Notes: generated by a model not told the origin, from the letters alone. Numbered from the stretch's first letter, positions 16,558-25,257 are shown. The stretch: DNA of 64,000 nucleotides from a virus (IMGVR_UViG_3300037333_000013:1-64000), one strand, 5' to 3'. Translations and numbers: made by a program.

Positions 16558-16874
16558 GCGGTAAACAGAGTTGGCGTAGGACAAAGGCATATAAAGAGTG
16601 GAGAAATAGTGTATTAGAAGAGGCAGGACATTGTTGTGATATCTGTGGTGTCAATAATAAAGTGATGCACGCACACCATATCGAAGATGCGAGCAATCAC
16701 CCAGATATAAAGTTTGACGTAAAGAATGGAAAGTGCTTATGTAAAAAGCACCATACGTGGTTACATATACTTTATAAACAGGGGTATAGGAAGAAGACAA
16801 CAAAGAAAGACTATAAGTACTTTAAGTCATTATATAAAGCTGTAGAGCGAGAAACAAAGAAGAAAACAATGTAG
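16545..16874 (+). CDS. HNH endonuclease with non-canonical start
   Basis: A 109-residue HNH homing-type nuclease. The core is CDICG, then HAHHIED, KNGKCLCKKHHTWLH: a zinc-binding Cys pair, the catalytic HH and the second CxxxHH. The family-typical N-terminal WRRTKAYKEWR lies upstream of the first ATG (16662), so that ATG would remove half of the zinc site. Upstream in frame there is no ATG, GTG or TTG before a stop near 16524; the best candidate is ATT at 16545, six bases after AAGGA. Alternatively a frameshift from the macro-domain gene makes a fusion. Typical of selfish endonucleases inserted in phages. Confidence 0.65.
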   Translation: MRHVSGKQSWRRTKAYKEWRNSVLEEAGHCCDICGVNNKVMHAHHIEDASNHPDIKFDVKNGKCLCKKHHTWLHILYKQGYRKKTTKKDYKYFKSLYKAVERETKKKTM

Positions 16875-16978
16875 GTATGTGTATCTGACGTTAAGATACA
16901 ACGTATATTCAATATTTTTCTTAGCGTAAAATGCTAAATGAATGTAGTATAGCTGAATAAAAAAGATACTAATGGTGA

Positions 16979-17000
16979 ATGATGACGAGTAGTCATCATT
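16979..17000. terminator. Hairpin between convergent genes
   Basis: Stem AATGATGAC/GTCATCATT with a 4-base loop in the gap between the HNH gene and the minus-strand membrane protein gene. The rest of the 150-base gap holds a weaker TTAGC/GCTAA hairpin at about 16921 after a T-tract. Confidence 0.6.
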
Positions 17001-17027
17001 CATATTCTTTAGAACCTACATTAACAA

Positions 17028-17597
17028 CTATACATACTGCTTCAGTATCTTCAATCTACTCACTTCGTAATATATAGCAATAGTAGATACAACAACAGAA
17101 ATACAGAACGTCATCTCATAAGGTATGACCGATGCAACTATTGCTGAACAAATCATCACTAACTTACCATACGCACTAATACTGTCTTTTAAATCAACAA
17201 TATACTCTTTCATGTGGTCAGCAATCACTTTATCTATTCTGTTCAGAAACAGTACATTGGCAGTCATCCACACCGGACCAATAATGAGTGTGGTGTAAAT
17301 GAAGTAATTATGGTCTATAAACCATAGACTTATCACAGCTGGGTAGAATACACCTATCACTAATAATACCTTATATAGTGTCAGTAGAGACATTGAACGT
17401 ACTACCCTACTGAATATAACCAATCCAAAGATTGAGCTATATACAATATGGAGATTCATATCTAGACCTATTTGTATCAGTGCTTTACCTTGGTACGTTG
17501 TCAAGTATCCTACAATTAGTCCATTGACCAATGTATTCAACATCTCTATAATAAAAGTAGTCCATATGTAATTGGACATCTTAATATGTTTTAACAT
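17028..17597 (-). CDS. Polytopic membrane protein of unknown function
   Basis: A 189-residue protein with about six hydrophobic segments and a short charged loop (NRIDKVIADHMKEYIVDLKD) before the last pair. The start at 17597 has AAAGGAGAA upstream; a frame reaching 17711 overlaps the divergent holin promoter region. It lies next to the lysis cassette, so a lysis or superinfection role is possible but unproven. Confidence 0.6.
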   Translation of the reverse strand: MLKHIKMSNYIWTTFIIEMLNTLVNGLIVGYLTTYQGKALIQIGLDMNLHIVYSSIFGLVIFSRVVRSMSLLTLYKVLLVIGVFYPAVISLWFIDHNYFIYTTLIIGPVWMTANVLFLNRIDKVIADHMKEYIVDLKDSISAYGKLVMICSAIVASVIPYEMTFCISVVVSTIAIYYEVSRLKILKQYV

Positions 17598-17680
17598 CTT
17601 TTCTCCTTTGTTAATACGTATAAATAATAAATAGATAAAAAAAAACCGATACTTTTTTGAACTTAACAGAAAGGAATAAG

Positions 17681-18250
17681 ATGGGATTTGTGAGTACATT
17701 ATTATCATCACTTGTGAATAATGGATTTCAAGATATTGCAGACGTAGTATTTGAGAAAGGAGAAGACTTTGTAAAAGGAAAGATTAAAGACGTAACAGGG
17801 CTAGAGCTAAGTGATAGACTAAGCGAAATGGACATCTCTAAGATTAAAGATAATGAAGAGAAGATACTCGAAACATTAGAGGAGCGAAACAGACACCAAG
17901 AAGCTATGGCACGCATAGAGTTGAAAGAGTTAGAACTCAATCAGGAAGACAGGGAGAGTGCTAGAGAACTCAATACAGTATATATCGATTCTGATGATAA
18001 GTTCATCAGTCGGTTCTTGCCTATTATGACACTCATCATTATTATACTCAGTTTCGTATTGATGACAGCTGTTATCTTTGTCACTATACCAGAAGAGAAC
18101 CAACGCAATGCTACTTATGTCATTAACCTAGTTGGGTTTATTGTCAACTCTGTTGTCATGTTCTACTATGGGAAACATAGTGCAGAGAAGAAACAGTTAG
18201 AGAAGAGAGAATCTGAAAACAGGGTAGGTGGTATTGATGTATGGAAATAA
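17681..18250 (+). CDS. Holin (3TM, gene-transfer-agent type)
   Basis: A 189-residue protein. The N-terminal half is a charged, coiled-coil-like region ending DRESARELN, followed by two or three hydrophobic segments (RFLPIMTLIIIILSFVLMTAVIFV and NLVGFIVNSVVMFYYG) and a basic tail. This order, including the DRxSAR signature and the terminal FYYGxxxxEKK, fits the GTA-type 3TM holin family. Holins permeabilise the inner membrane to release endolysin. AAGGAATAAG precedes the ATG, TTGAAC is 24 bases upstream, and the endolysin gene overlaps its end. Confidence 0.8.
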   Translation: MGFVSTLLSSLVNNGFQDIADVVFEKGEDFVKGKIKDVTGLELSDRLSEMDISKIKDNEEKILETLEERNRHQEAMARIELKELELNQEDRESARELNTVYIDSDDKFISRFLPIMTLIIIILSFVLMTAVIFVTIPEENQRNATYVINLVGFIVNSVVMFYYGKHSAEKKQLEKRESENRVGGIDVWK

Positions 18251-19121
18251 CAAGTACTTAAATTATGTAAAACGAGAGTTTGGAGAGAGATATTATAAAG
18301 AGTTACTGTTCATCGTAAGAAATGCTTTGGTAGATAAACTACAAGAGTCTTTAAATACTGTATCAGAAGAGCAACTCGTCGTTGATGGTGTACTAGGTGG
18401 AAAGACGATTGTGAGTCTTGGAAGTGTGTTGTCGGGAGATACACACATTATGTCCAATGTCATTAATGAAAGTCATAACGTATCTGTAACAGAGGATGAC
18501 AGATTGGAGAGTGACTTGCTAAACTTCTTATCAGATGCAGAGGGAACAACGATGCACTACAATAGAAGAACAGAACACTCTTATACTACACCATATGGTA
18601 TCTATAAATATGAACACCCACACGCTGAAGTAGTCAAGTATATCGATAGTCTTTTTATCAAGTATGGACTAAACAGTCGCTCTTATAAAGATGTACGTGC
18701 AATCAATAGTAAGTTTACTGTCTTAGAGAAAAATAGAATTAAAACACTAGCCTTAAAATTCTATAAAGAGAACTTTATGGATATGCGTATCATTAACTTA
18801 GTAGATAGACATGTTGCAATTACGTTCTTGAGTATTGCTATTAATGGTGGTAAGAGTAGAGGAGTGAAGAGTATACAGAAATCTATTGGAACAGCAGTAG
18901 ATGGACAGTTTGGAAAACAATCATTACATGCTCTTTCTGAGTATATTGAAAACCATACATGGAAAGCATTGAACTTTCATATGTTAGAGTATATGTTATA
19001 CTTTTACAGTGGACTGATTAAGAGAAATAAAAAGTTTGGTGTCTATAAGAACGGTTGGTACAACAGACTGAAGAAGACTGCATGTAGTCTGTTTACAGAT
19101 AGGTTTAAACGAATACCATAA
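18237..19121 (+). CDS. Endolysin, GH108-like with C-terminal peptidoglycan domain
   Basis: A 294-residue protein (start ATG 18237 with AGGGTAGG upstream; GTG 18228 is an alternative). The middle part, SDAEGTTMHYNRRTEHSYT followed by TPYGIYKYE, is like the E-G-G...YG catalytic region of GH108 muramidases, with the Glu at the usual place. Then FLSIAINGGKSRGVKSIQKS and VDGQFGKQSLHAL match the predicted peptidoglycan-binding domain that follows it. The N-terminal ~100 residues are unrecognised. It overlaps the holin gene by 14 bases, giving a classical lysis cassette. Confidence 0.78.
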   Translation: MYGNNKYLNYVKREFGERYYKELLFIVRNALVDKLQESLNTVSEEQLVVDGVLGGKTIVSLGSVLSGDTHIMSNVINESHNVSVTEDDRLESDLLNFLSDAEGTTMHYNRRTEHSYTTPYGIYKYEHPHAEVVKYIDSLFIKYGLNSRSYKDVRAINSKFTVLEKNRIKTLALKFYKENFMDMRIINLVDRHVAITFLSIAINGGKSRGVKSIQKSIGTAVDGQFGKQSLHALSEYIENHTWKALNFHMLEYMLYFYSGLIKRNKKFGVYKNGWYNRLKKTACSLFTDRFKRIP

Positions 19122-19140
19122 AAAAATAAAGTATTAGTAT

Positions 19141-19162
19141 AGTGGTAGCGTATGCTACCACT
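19141..19162. terminator. Shared terminator of convergent genes
   Basis: Perfect stem AGTGGTAGC/GCTACCACT with a 4-base loop between the endolysin gene and the minus-strand gene ending at 19166. The minus-strand side is followed by T-rich sequence. Confidence 0.7.
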
Positions 19163-19165
19163 GTC

Positions 19166-19450
19166 CTAGAACTCTTTTACAAATTCTAATATTTTATTCA
19201 TATCCCTGGAAGATAATTTTCTTCCACACTTAATAAATCTAACACTTGTGTTATCTATCTTTAACGCATGAAGCATCATTAGTAGGTTGTTTATTCCTTT
19301 AAGAAGAGATATCTCATACTCAGCTCCCTGGAAGTCTACTACCTCAACGACTGTATCCTGTGGATATAACTCCACAGTAATTTGACGCACAGCGTCAGTT
19401 GTTGTTGTTGTTGCACAAACAACAACTTCCTCGAATTTTGCTTCTATCAT
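19166..19450 (-). CDS. Small protein of unknown function
   Basis: A 94-residue protein with promoter box and a TGCTGTG-type leader. Its coding sequence holds several short perfect inverted repeats (TGGAAG/CTTCCA, AACAC/GTGTT, GACGC/GCGTC, AGTTGTTGTT/ACAACAACT), as in the 4.8-6.5 kb genes. No family recognised. Confidence 0.65.
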   Translation of the reverse strand: MIEAKFEEVVVCATTTTTDAVRQITVELYPQDTVVEVVDFQGAEYEISLLKGINNLLMMLHALKIDNTSVRFIKCGRKLSSRDMNKILEFVKEF

Positions 19451-19485
19451 AATTTCTCCTTTATTGTAGTGGCTTATGAGACCAT

Positions 19486-19516
19486 ATGGTTAGCCTATTG
19501 TTAGACATAGCAATTC
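19486..19516 (-). promoter_or_regulatory. Short leader RNA of the TGCTGTG-hairpin-TAAC type, copy 3
   Basis: GAATTGCTATG, hairpin GTCTA/TAGGC, then CTAAC on the minus strand, followed by a further stem-prone segment (ACCATATGGT). Confidence 0.5.
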
Positions 19517-19527
19517 AATTACACCAT

Positions 19528-19536
19528 AATAATATA
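19528..19536 (-). promoter_or_regulatory. Phage promoter box (TATATTATT core)
   Basis: Minus-strand GTATGCC-T10-ACCCA-TATATTATT-ATGGTGTAATTGAATT. Confidence 0.7.
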
Positions 19537-19559
19537 TGGGTAAAAAAAAAAGGCATACA

Positions 19560-19580
19560 CAGATGTACATTGTACATCTG
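19560..19580 (-). terminator. Terminator fused to the next promoter
   Basis: Stem CAGATGTAC/GTACATCTG with a 3-base loop, followed by TGTGTATGCC-T10 and then the promoter box. Confidence 0.75.
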
Positions 19581-19585
19581 TATGG

Positions 19586-20026
19586 TTATGTAGCTATGGT
19601 GTCTTTGCCTTGTATTCTCTTGCGTAAATCTATGCAATACTTATAGTCTTCATAGACTTTGTTGTAGTTAAACTCACTCCTAACAAATCCAGGTATATGT
19701 TTTTTATATACTTTAAATAGTCTACTAGAGAGTCTCTCTGACATCGTTGGTGCGTAGAGTACTGGTTTTGTATATCCGACACTGTTTGCTATCTCTGTCT
19801 TCGTTACACCAACATCTAGTAGATAGTCTATAAATGGTATACCAGCATCAGCCGACTTCTTCTTTTTTGTAAAGATACATTCAAACAGACATGTCCTCAC
19901 CATACCGTTATTCAACCTCACTTTATCGTAGAGTTTCCTAGACAATACGACTAAGACCGACGTATAGGTAGAGTCGACTATTCTAGCCAACTCTCCGTAA
20001 TCATTTGTATTCTTGTGCTTGCACAT
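19586..20026 (-). CDS. Putative DNA-binding paralogue 4
   Basis: A 146-residue protein (ATG 20026 after GGAG; TTG 20032 is an alternative). GVTKTEIANSVGYTKPVLYA looks like a helix-turn-helix, and the C-terminal FVRSEFNYNKVYEDYKYC matches the family tail (SEYNYLKTLEKFE and similar) of three neighbouring genes. The N-terminal half diverges from the others. Infer a DNA-binding regulator or silencer; unproven. Confidence 0.55.
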   Translation of the reverse strand: MCKHKNTNDYGELARIVDSTYTSVLVVLSRKLYDKVRLNNGMVRTCLFECIFTKKKKSADAGIPFIDYLLDVGVTKTEIANSVGYTKPVLYAPTMSERLSSRLFKVYKKHIPGFVRSEFNYNKVYEDYKYCIDLRKRIQGKDTIAT

Positions 20027-20420
20027 CTTCAAACTTCTCCAGTGTCTTTAAGTAGTTATATTCAGATTCTCTAAATGCTTCTTTATGTTCCTTTAAGAAA
20101 CATTTGTGTATGTCTTTTAATAAGTTGTCGTGTAGGTTGTGTACAGTGAGGTTTCCGTCCGGTTTATTTAAACCATCTCTGATAAACTTCAATCCATATC
20201 TATCTTTTAAGAAGTAATAAATCATCAATCCTAACTCACGACTCACTTCTTTCTTTATCGTACGCTTGTACTCTATCTCTCTCACTTTATCGATATCTAT
20301 AAACTCACCGTTCTCTAAGAGTGCTGACTCCCATCTACCACCATTTCTTGTGTGTGTGTTTAGTGTTGTTTTTGTTATATCTAGAATGTAGTGTGCTATC
20401 TTTGTGTGTTCAATATTCAT
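20001..20420 (-). CDS. Putative DNA-binding paralogue 3
   Basis: A 139-residue protein with the family layout: an N-terminal helix-turn-helix-like part (HYILDITKTTLNTHTRNGGRW then FIDIDKV), a middle segment SRELGLMIYYFLKDRYGLKF, and the tail HKEAFRESEYNYLKTLEKFED. It overlaps the next gene of the cluster and shares its start with the previous one (ATGA overlap). Confidence 0.6.
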   Translation of the reverse strand: MNIEHTKIAHYILDITKTTLNTHTRNGGRWESALLENGEFIDIDKVREIEYKRTIKKEVSRELGLMIYYFLKDRYGLKFIRDGLNKPDGNLTVHNLHDNLLKDIHKCFLKEHKEAFRESEYNYLKTLEKFEDVQAQEYK

Positions 20421-20830
20421 TTTGTTTCCTTTATTTTTTCATATCTTTCAATAGAACCAAGGTAGTCATACCCTGTTCTAATCATCTCTTTCTTACACTC
20501 ATCTAGGTAGATATCAATGAGTCTCTGTTGATTCTCTTTACTTATCATACCTAGTTGAACGAAGTACCTGGTGATACCTAACTTTTTTCCGATATCTATA
20601 TCGTCTTGACCGAGTTCTGTTGTGAGATAGTGGTATATCATTGCAGACAGTTCAGAGACGGCCTCTCGCTTCTCTATCTTTAACGCTATTAGAGAGATGA
20701 CCTTGTCGATGTCTAATTTCTTACCTACTTTAGCATCTCTTAAGTACCCACGCTTACCTGATTGAACACGTAAGTTTATCTCTGATAACCCGGTAACGAT
20801 ACTTGCTTCCTTGTATGTGACTAACTTCAT
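20417..20830 (-). CDS. Putative DNA-binding paralogue 2
   Basis: A 137-residue protein. TYKEASIVTGLSEINLRVQS with GKKLDIDKV fits a MerR/excisionase-like N-terminal helix-turn-helix; a second helix-turn-helix-like stretch is DIGKKLGITRYFVQLGMIS; the tail is MIRTGYDYLGSIERYEKI. Stop and start overlap with neighbours on both sides. Confidence 0.6.
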   Translation of the reverse strand: MKLVTYKEASIVTGLSEINLRVQSGKRGYLRDAKVGKKLDIDKVISLIALKIEKREAVSELSAMIYHYLTTELGQDDIDIGKKLGITRYFVQLGMISKENQQRLIDIYLDECKKEMIRTGYDYLGSIERYEKIKETK

Positions 20831-21339
20831 TACGATGATAAGATTAGATATGTAGCAGTGAGAGCCATCATAGACCAGAAGATACCTACTACTACATTCT
20901 CATACCTCTCAATAGGAGATGTCGTATTCTTTGTGTCTTCTATGTATAGTGTACTATGTGGATATTCACCATACAACTCTTTAAATAATGTGTCTACCAC
21001 ACCCACCTTTGTCTTAACATCACCCTTGCGTACAGTACCGTAGTGTTTCTCATCAACGATACTGAATGTTGGTAACTTCTCTTTCGGGACAGACATATCA
21101 GTAGCAAGTAGATAGAAGTACGATACCACTAATCCATTATCACAGTGCTTTGTATATCCGTCAGATAGGACATACTTATTTGTTCTTGATGTTGGTAATA
21201 GGTTAAAGAGTTTCTCTTTCTCTTTCAGGTGTATCCCATTATGGTCTTCTACGAAACCGGCACACCCTGCTGGCACTCTTCTCTTGTTTGCAATGATAAT
21301 GGTATCGCCTTTAAATCCATGGTAGTAAAATCCTAACAT
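20830..21339 (-). CDS. Tail-anchored membrane protein of unknown function
   Basis: A 169-residue protein with a soluble, beta-rich body and a single C-terminal hydrophobic segment (VVVGIFWSMMALTATYLIL). It is placed between two of the paired DNA-binding paralogues in the same operon. No family recognised. Confidence 0.6.
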   Translation of the reverse strand: MLGFYYHGFKGDTIIIANKRRVPAGCAGFVEDHNGIHLKEKEKLFNLLPTSRTNKYVLSDGYTKHCDNGLVVSYFYLLATDMSVPKEKLPTFSIVDEKHYGTVRKGDVKTKVGVVDTLFKELYGEYPHSTLYIEDTKNTTSPIERYENVVVGIFWSMMALTATYLILSS

Positions 21340-21764
21340 ACTAATTTCTCCTCATTTTCTTCATAGTTCTCAAGGTCCTCATTGTAGTTAAACTCTGATT
21401 TCCTAAACGCTTCTTTATGTTCCTCTAAGTATCTATCCACAATTCTCCTATGCAATCTGAAGTTCCCATTCTTTGCATTGAATGTTGTGGGATGTACATT
21501 GAGTGCATCTGCCATTGTCACTTTCTTTACACCGATTGATACGAGGTACTCTACAAGCATCTCCCCCAATATACTCTTTGGTGTCTCGGAGTATACGTTT
21601 GAAAAATACTTCTTAAAGAACTTCTTCTTATCGTAGATACCATATCCAACTTTAGTGTCGTGATACTTATGTCCTTTTGCACTCATTGAGTACAATGTTG
21701 CTCTCTTCATACCAGTCATCTTGATTATTTCCTTACTTGTGATTGTCTCTATCTCTTGGTTCAT
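21333..21764 (-). CDS. Putative DNA-binding paralogue 1
   Basis: A 143-residue protein. TSKEIIKMTGMKRATLYSMS then GIYDKKKFF resembles an excisionase-type helix-turn-helix, VTMADALNVHPTTFNAKNG a second one, and KEAFRKSEFNYNEDLENYEE is the family tail. It is the best-formed member of the four-gene family. Confidence 0.6.
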   Translation of the reverse strand: MNQEIETITSKEIIKMTGMKRATLYSMSAKGHKYHDTKVGYGIYDKKKFFKKYFSNVYSETPKSILGEMLVEYLVSIGVKKVTMADALNVHPTTFNAKNGNFRLHRRIVDRYLEEHKEAFRKSEFNYNEDLENYEENEEKLVC

Positions 21765-21768
21765 CTCT

Positions 21769-22272
21769 TTATTTTCCTTTCATTTCATTCACACTATGTA
21801 TCTCCACTGCGATAGAGAGTAACTCATACATCACTTTGATAGCAGTCTTCTTCATCTCTTCACCATCTTTGTTCGTCTTAATGTATGTGTTATACCCTTT
21901 GAGTGGTTCGAATACAACCTCCTTACCTTTATGAGAAACGTGTATCTTGTAGTCTCCAGATACCTCGAATACCATAATACCACGACTCTCTAATTCCTCA
22001 GTACGTTTATCATCTACATACTTATGGTTAAGAGAGTTCACCTCTAACGGTATGGTGTCATCGCCATTGATAGATGCTTGTATGCTTCTCAATACTGTCA
22101 ATAGTGTATGTGTATTGAATGTAATAGAGGCAAATAGTTTACTCTCATTACCATCATCTTCAAACACTACAAATCTAGGATACCCATTCATAAACGATAA
22201 ACCTAACCGATACTTTACATTATCTACAACTGCCTCTACTGATACAGCACCAAAGTTATGATATACTGCCAT
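21769..22272 (-). CDS. Protein of unknown function
   Basis: A 167-residue soluble protein with an alternating, beta-rich first half and a helical C terminus. Good ribosome site (AAAGGAG). It leads the operon that continues with the four DNA-binding paralogues. No family recognised. Confidence 0.6.
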   Translation of the reverse strand: MAVYHNFGAVSVEAVVDNVKYRLGLSFMNGYPRFVVFEDDGNESKLFASITFNTHTLLTVLRSIQASINGDDTIPLEVNSLNHKYVDDKRTEELESRGIMVFEVSGDYKIHVSHKGKEVVFEPLKGYNTYIKTNKDGEEMKKTAIKVMYELLSIAVEIHSVNEMKGK

Positions 22273-22286
22273 AACACACTCCTTTC

Positions 22287-23114
22287 TTAATACGGATTAC
22301 TAAATCCTCTAATATAATCTCCTATGTCACTGTCACGCATCAGTATCGTCTTAATACGTGAACAATTATCATTTGGAGAAATCTTTGCTTGTGATAGTAC
22401 GCTAACCACTTTATGTCTTAAAGATGGTTTTAAGAGTAGTTTAATTAAGCCACTCTTATCACCTAGAAGATAGAGTAACTCAGGACAGAACGGTAAGAAC
22501 GTATAAGTATCTTTCTGTCTGTACTTCTTTGTAAACGCTTTCTTCTCTAGTATCTTTCCTGTATGTGACTCTAGTACCTTCATCCCTTTTGACTTCCTGT
22601 TTAGTAAGTCAAAGTTAATATGTGATAAAAGTAACCCATTGCTACTGAGTGCGAAGTTATGACTGTTATCAAAATCCATCATTGGTTTGAGTTGTTGTGC
22701 ATAACGAAACACTCTGATAGCATCATTCTTTCCATCTTCTACAATAGGATATGCACCAAAGACATACCTATATGACGGAAAGAGTAACTTGAATGTAAGT
22801 CCCTCAGATACCGAGAGTGCATGAATAACTTCTATCTCATTCATAGCCACAGCTATCACATCAGAAGCACCTCTTCCTTTCAATATCTTCTCTTTCATAT
22901 TTTTGTCTACTGCACTCAGTATGTTCCTTATAATCGTATACCAGCTGACTGCAAAGACGCTAAACTGTTTCACATCTACTTTTTCAATAGGTGTTATTTC
23001 AGAATCCTCTTTGTATACTTCAGCAGTTGGTATAAACAATGCACGCAGTGCATTACCTGTACCAATACTGATACCAAACCCTGAACAGGTTCTCTCTTCT
23101 AAAACATCTCTCAC
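22287..23114 (-). CDS. Protein of unknown function
   Basis: A 275-residue protein starting at GTG 23114 with AAGGAG upstream. No membrane segment. The C-terminal half is basic (KKAFTKKYRQKDTY). It sits 37 bases below a promoter box. No family recognised. Confidence 0.6.
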   Translation of the reverse strand: MRDVLEERTCSGFGISIGTGNALRALFIPTAEVYKEDSEITPIEKVDVKQFSVFAVSWYTIIRNILSAVDKNMKEKILKGRGASDVIAVAMNEIEVIHALSVSEGLTFKLLFPSYRYVFGAYPIVEDGKNDAIRVFRYAQQLKPMMDFDNSHNFALSSNGLLLSHINFDLLNRKSKGMKVLESHTGKILEKKAFTKKYRQKDTYTFLPFCPELLYLLGDKSGLIKLLLKPSLRHKVVSVLSQAKISPNDNCSRIKTILMRDSDIGDYIRGFSNPY

Positions 23115-23150
23115 TGCTCTCCTTAACTTTTAATGTATTCAATACACAGT

Positions 23151-23159
23151 AATAATATA
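23151..23159 (-). promoter_or_regulatory. Phage promoter box (TATATTATT core)
   Basis: Minus-strand TTTTATTCA-TATATTATT-ACTGTGTATTGAATAC, immediately upstream of the GTG-start gene at 23114. Confidence 0.65.
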
Positions 23160-23168
23160 TGAATAAAA

Positions 23169-24233
23169 CTACTTGATGTGTTCTATGGCATCTCGATACT
23201 CTTGTGTATCTCTACCTATCTCTTTCAATATGAGTTCTGTTATGTTCTCTGTATTAATCTGTAAGTCCTCAAATGTCACGTCTAGTGTGAGCGTGTGCTT
23301 CTCTTCTTGTTTCTTTTTCTTTATTTCTAATTTTACTTCATACTCCTTTGTTATTTGTTGTAGTATAGATGTCTCTATCTGTTCGTTTCCAGTCACGTCG
23401 ATACGCAAGTACTTTGATGGGTAGTCCTTTAGGAACTGCGTAAGTCTCTTCACAGCAGACTCTGTATCGGATTCTGTAAAGTCTAACGTATCTAATCTAT
23501 GGCTGTTTGTATTCTCTATAAAGTAAAAGAGTGCTTTATCTAGTAATGGAGAGATAGTAATGATATACCCACCCTTATTTCCCTCTTCTCCAAAGAAGTT
23601 TCTCTCTAAACTCCCTGGTGTACAGATATTCCCTACAATAGACTTTGTATGGTTATGACCAATGACAATAAACCACTCTACAAACTGAAAGTCTTCTATT
23701 TGATACGACGTCTTTCCTGGCATATGATATAAGAAGCTACCATGCATCACAGCACAAGTCACTGTATCTAAACATTTAAGTTCCATCTTTCTATGTATTT
23801 CACTAACGACATCAATCGCAGTGTCACCCATCTCGTCAGGCACATAGAGTATCGTCATATCATACTCTGCATCATACTCTATCTCTATTGAGGAGAAGTA
23901 CTTGAAATCAACATCATAGGCATCACACATTAAGGAGAGTGTCTCTACTTGCTTAAAGTCGTGACTTGGTGTCCCCTCTAGAAACCTCAACTTAATGTTA
24001 TTGTCTTGACAAAACCTTAATAAGTACTGAAACGTCTTAACAGCATATTGGTACTCTTCACTAGACGCTGTTAGTTGTCTATGTGTAAAGTCACCACTGA
24101 CTACCAAGTGTGTGACATCAGATACCTCTGGTGTCAACATACCACATACACTTTTAAACGTATGCTCAGCAGTTGTCTTAGACTCACCTATATGTATGTC
24201 CGACAAACATAACATTCTCACTTCTTTATTCAT
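23169..24233 (-). CDS. SbcD/Mre11-type nuclease subunit (metallophosphoesterase)
   Basis: A 354-residue protein; start 24233 has AAAGG upstream and directly precedes the first motif. Calcineurin-like motifs are in order: LSDIHIG (DxH), VVSGDFTH (GD), MHGS and IGHNHT (GHxH). The GNHD box is replaced by EGTPSHD, which keeps HD but not the Asn. These enzymes pair with an SbcC/Rad50 ATPase to process DNA ends, as T4 gp47 does with gp46. The C-terminal part (EVKLEIKKKKQEEKH) is charged. The partner ATPase is not in this window. Confidence 0.75.
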   Translation of the reverse strand: MNKEVRMLCLSDIHIGESKTTAEHTFKSVCGMLTPEVSDVTHLVVSGDFTHRQLTASSEEYQYAVKTFQYLLRFCQDNNIKLRFLEGTPSHDFKQVETLSLMCDAYDVDFKYFSSIEIEYDAEYDMTILYVPDEMGDTAIDVVSEIHRKMELKCLDTVTCAVMHGSFLYHMPGKTSYQIEDFQFVEWFIVIGHNHTKSIVGNICTPGSLERNFFGEEGNKGGYIITISPLLDKALFYFIENTNSHRLDTLDFTESDTESAVKRLTQFLKDYPSKYLRIDVTGNEQIETSILQQITKEYEVKLEIKKKKQEEKHTLTLDVTFEDLQINTENITELILKEIGRDTQEYRDAIEHIK

Positions 24234-24303
24234 GCTAAACCTTTCTTTAATCAATCAATGTGGCATCTATTACTTTTTTGAATTTACTAAAAGGAAACAG
24301 CAT

Positions 24304-24741
24304 ATGAGAATACCAACACTCAGCACACACTACGATTTAACACCAACACAGACTTTAAAGAAACTCTTTGATTACTTTATTATTGCAAACTTTTCACAAT
24401 CAACCATGTACTACGGAAACATTAGTAGCTTAAAATACATTATGCTAAAGGAGAAAGAAGACGCACTGCTTGAGTCTGTTAAAGAGTCACTCTACACACT
24501 ATATAGAAGATACTTTGAATCAAGTGATAAGGTACTCAACGATATCACAGTAGAAGTGACATACGATGCTGTTCCTGAGACATCGCTACACTACTTAAAA
24601 ATTAGAGTAGAAGTCACGTTAGATGATGTCTTGTTTAGTATCAATACAGATGTAAACAACGAAGATGTACTAGAAATCTTTGATGGGGACCATCGGTTTG
24701 AAATTGATGAAGACTTCAATACTACTATTTTTAAAGGATAA
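24304..24741 (+). CDS. Protein of unknown function
   Basis: A 145-residue protein, starting at ATG 24304 after AAAAGGAAA; TTGAAT lies 26 bases upstream of the start. It looks like a small alpha/beta protein with an acidic C terminus. First gene of a two-gene plus-strand unit. Possibly a head-tail or baseplate accessory protein by position only. Confidence 0.6.
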   Translation: MRIPTLSTHYDLTPTQTLKKLFDYFIIANFSQSTMYYGNISSLKYIMLKEKEDALLESVKESLYTLYRRYFESSDKVLNDITVEVTYDAVPETSLHYLKIRVEVTLDDVLFSINTDVNNEDVLEIFDGDHRFEIDEDFNTTIFKG

Positions 24742-24744
24742 GAT

Positions 24745-25257
24745 ATGAGAGAGTTGCAACAATTAGTAAAAGACATTGAAGAGACACCACTCTATAAAAG
24801 AAACCAAATAAACGTTCCTATGTTTATAGAGTTTATTAAAAGGTTCTTAAACAAGGATACCAGAGACAAAGCTGTAAATAAGTGGATTGAATTTGCAGGA
24901 TATGATAGCGAACTAAATATGAATCAATCTGGTATGTTTAAAGAGGTAGAATTGGTAAATGAAAAGATGGAAGTGATAGCTATCATTCCACCACTCTACT
25001 CAAACAGACTACCAACATCAGTCGAACCTAAGTTTGACGATATGATTACAGAGACAACAAAGAAAATCTCAACGTATGGAGACGCAGGTGCAACAGAGTT
25101 CAACTTTAATATGATGAATATGTCTAAAGCGATGATTAACAAGCGTTATGATACTTGGTCAGAAGTAATTAGAGATATTCTTCTCTCTGAGAATTCCGAA
25201 CCACAAGAAGAAGAACCACAAGAAACAGACGAAGAAAATGATACATACTATGAGTAG
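24745..25257 (+). CDS. Protein of unknown function
   Basis: A 170-residue helical protein with a strongly acidic, probably disordered C-terminal tail (EEEPQETDEEND). Three bases separate it from the preceding gene. Its stop codon lies inside a 27-base terminator hairpin shared with the convergent gene. Confidence 0.6.
   Translation: MRELQQLVKDIEETPLYKRNQINVPMFIEFIKRFLNKDTRDKAVNKWIEFAGYDSELNMNQSGMFKEVELVNEKMEVIAIIPPLYSNRLPTSVEPKFDDMITETTKKISTYGDAGATEFNFNMMNMSKAMINKRYDTWSEVIRDILLSENSEPQEEEPQETDEENDTYYE

Noticed and set aside
16662-16874. HNH protein starting at the ATG at 16662.
   Set aside because: This start removes the CDICG half of the zinc site and the conserved WRRTKAYKEWR segment.
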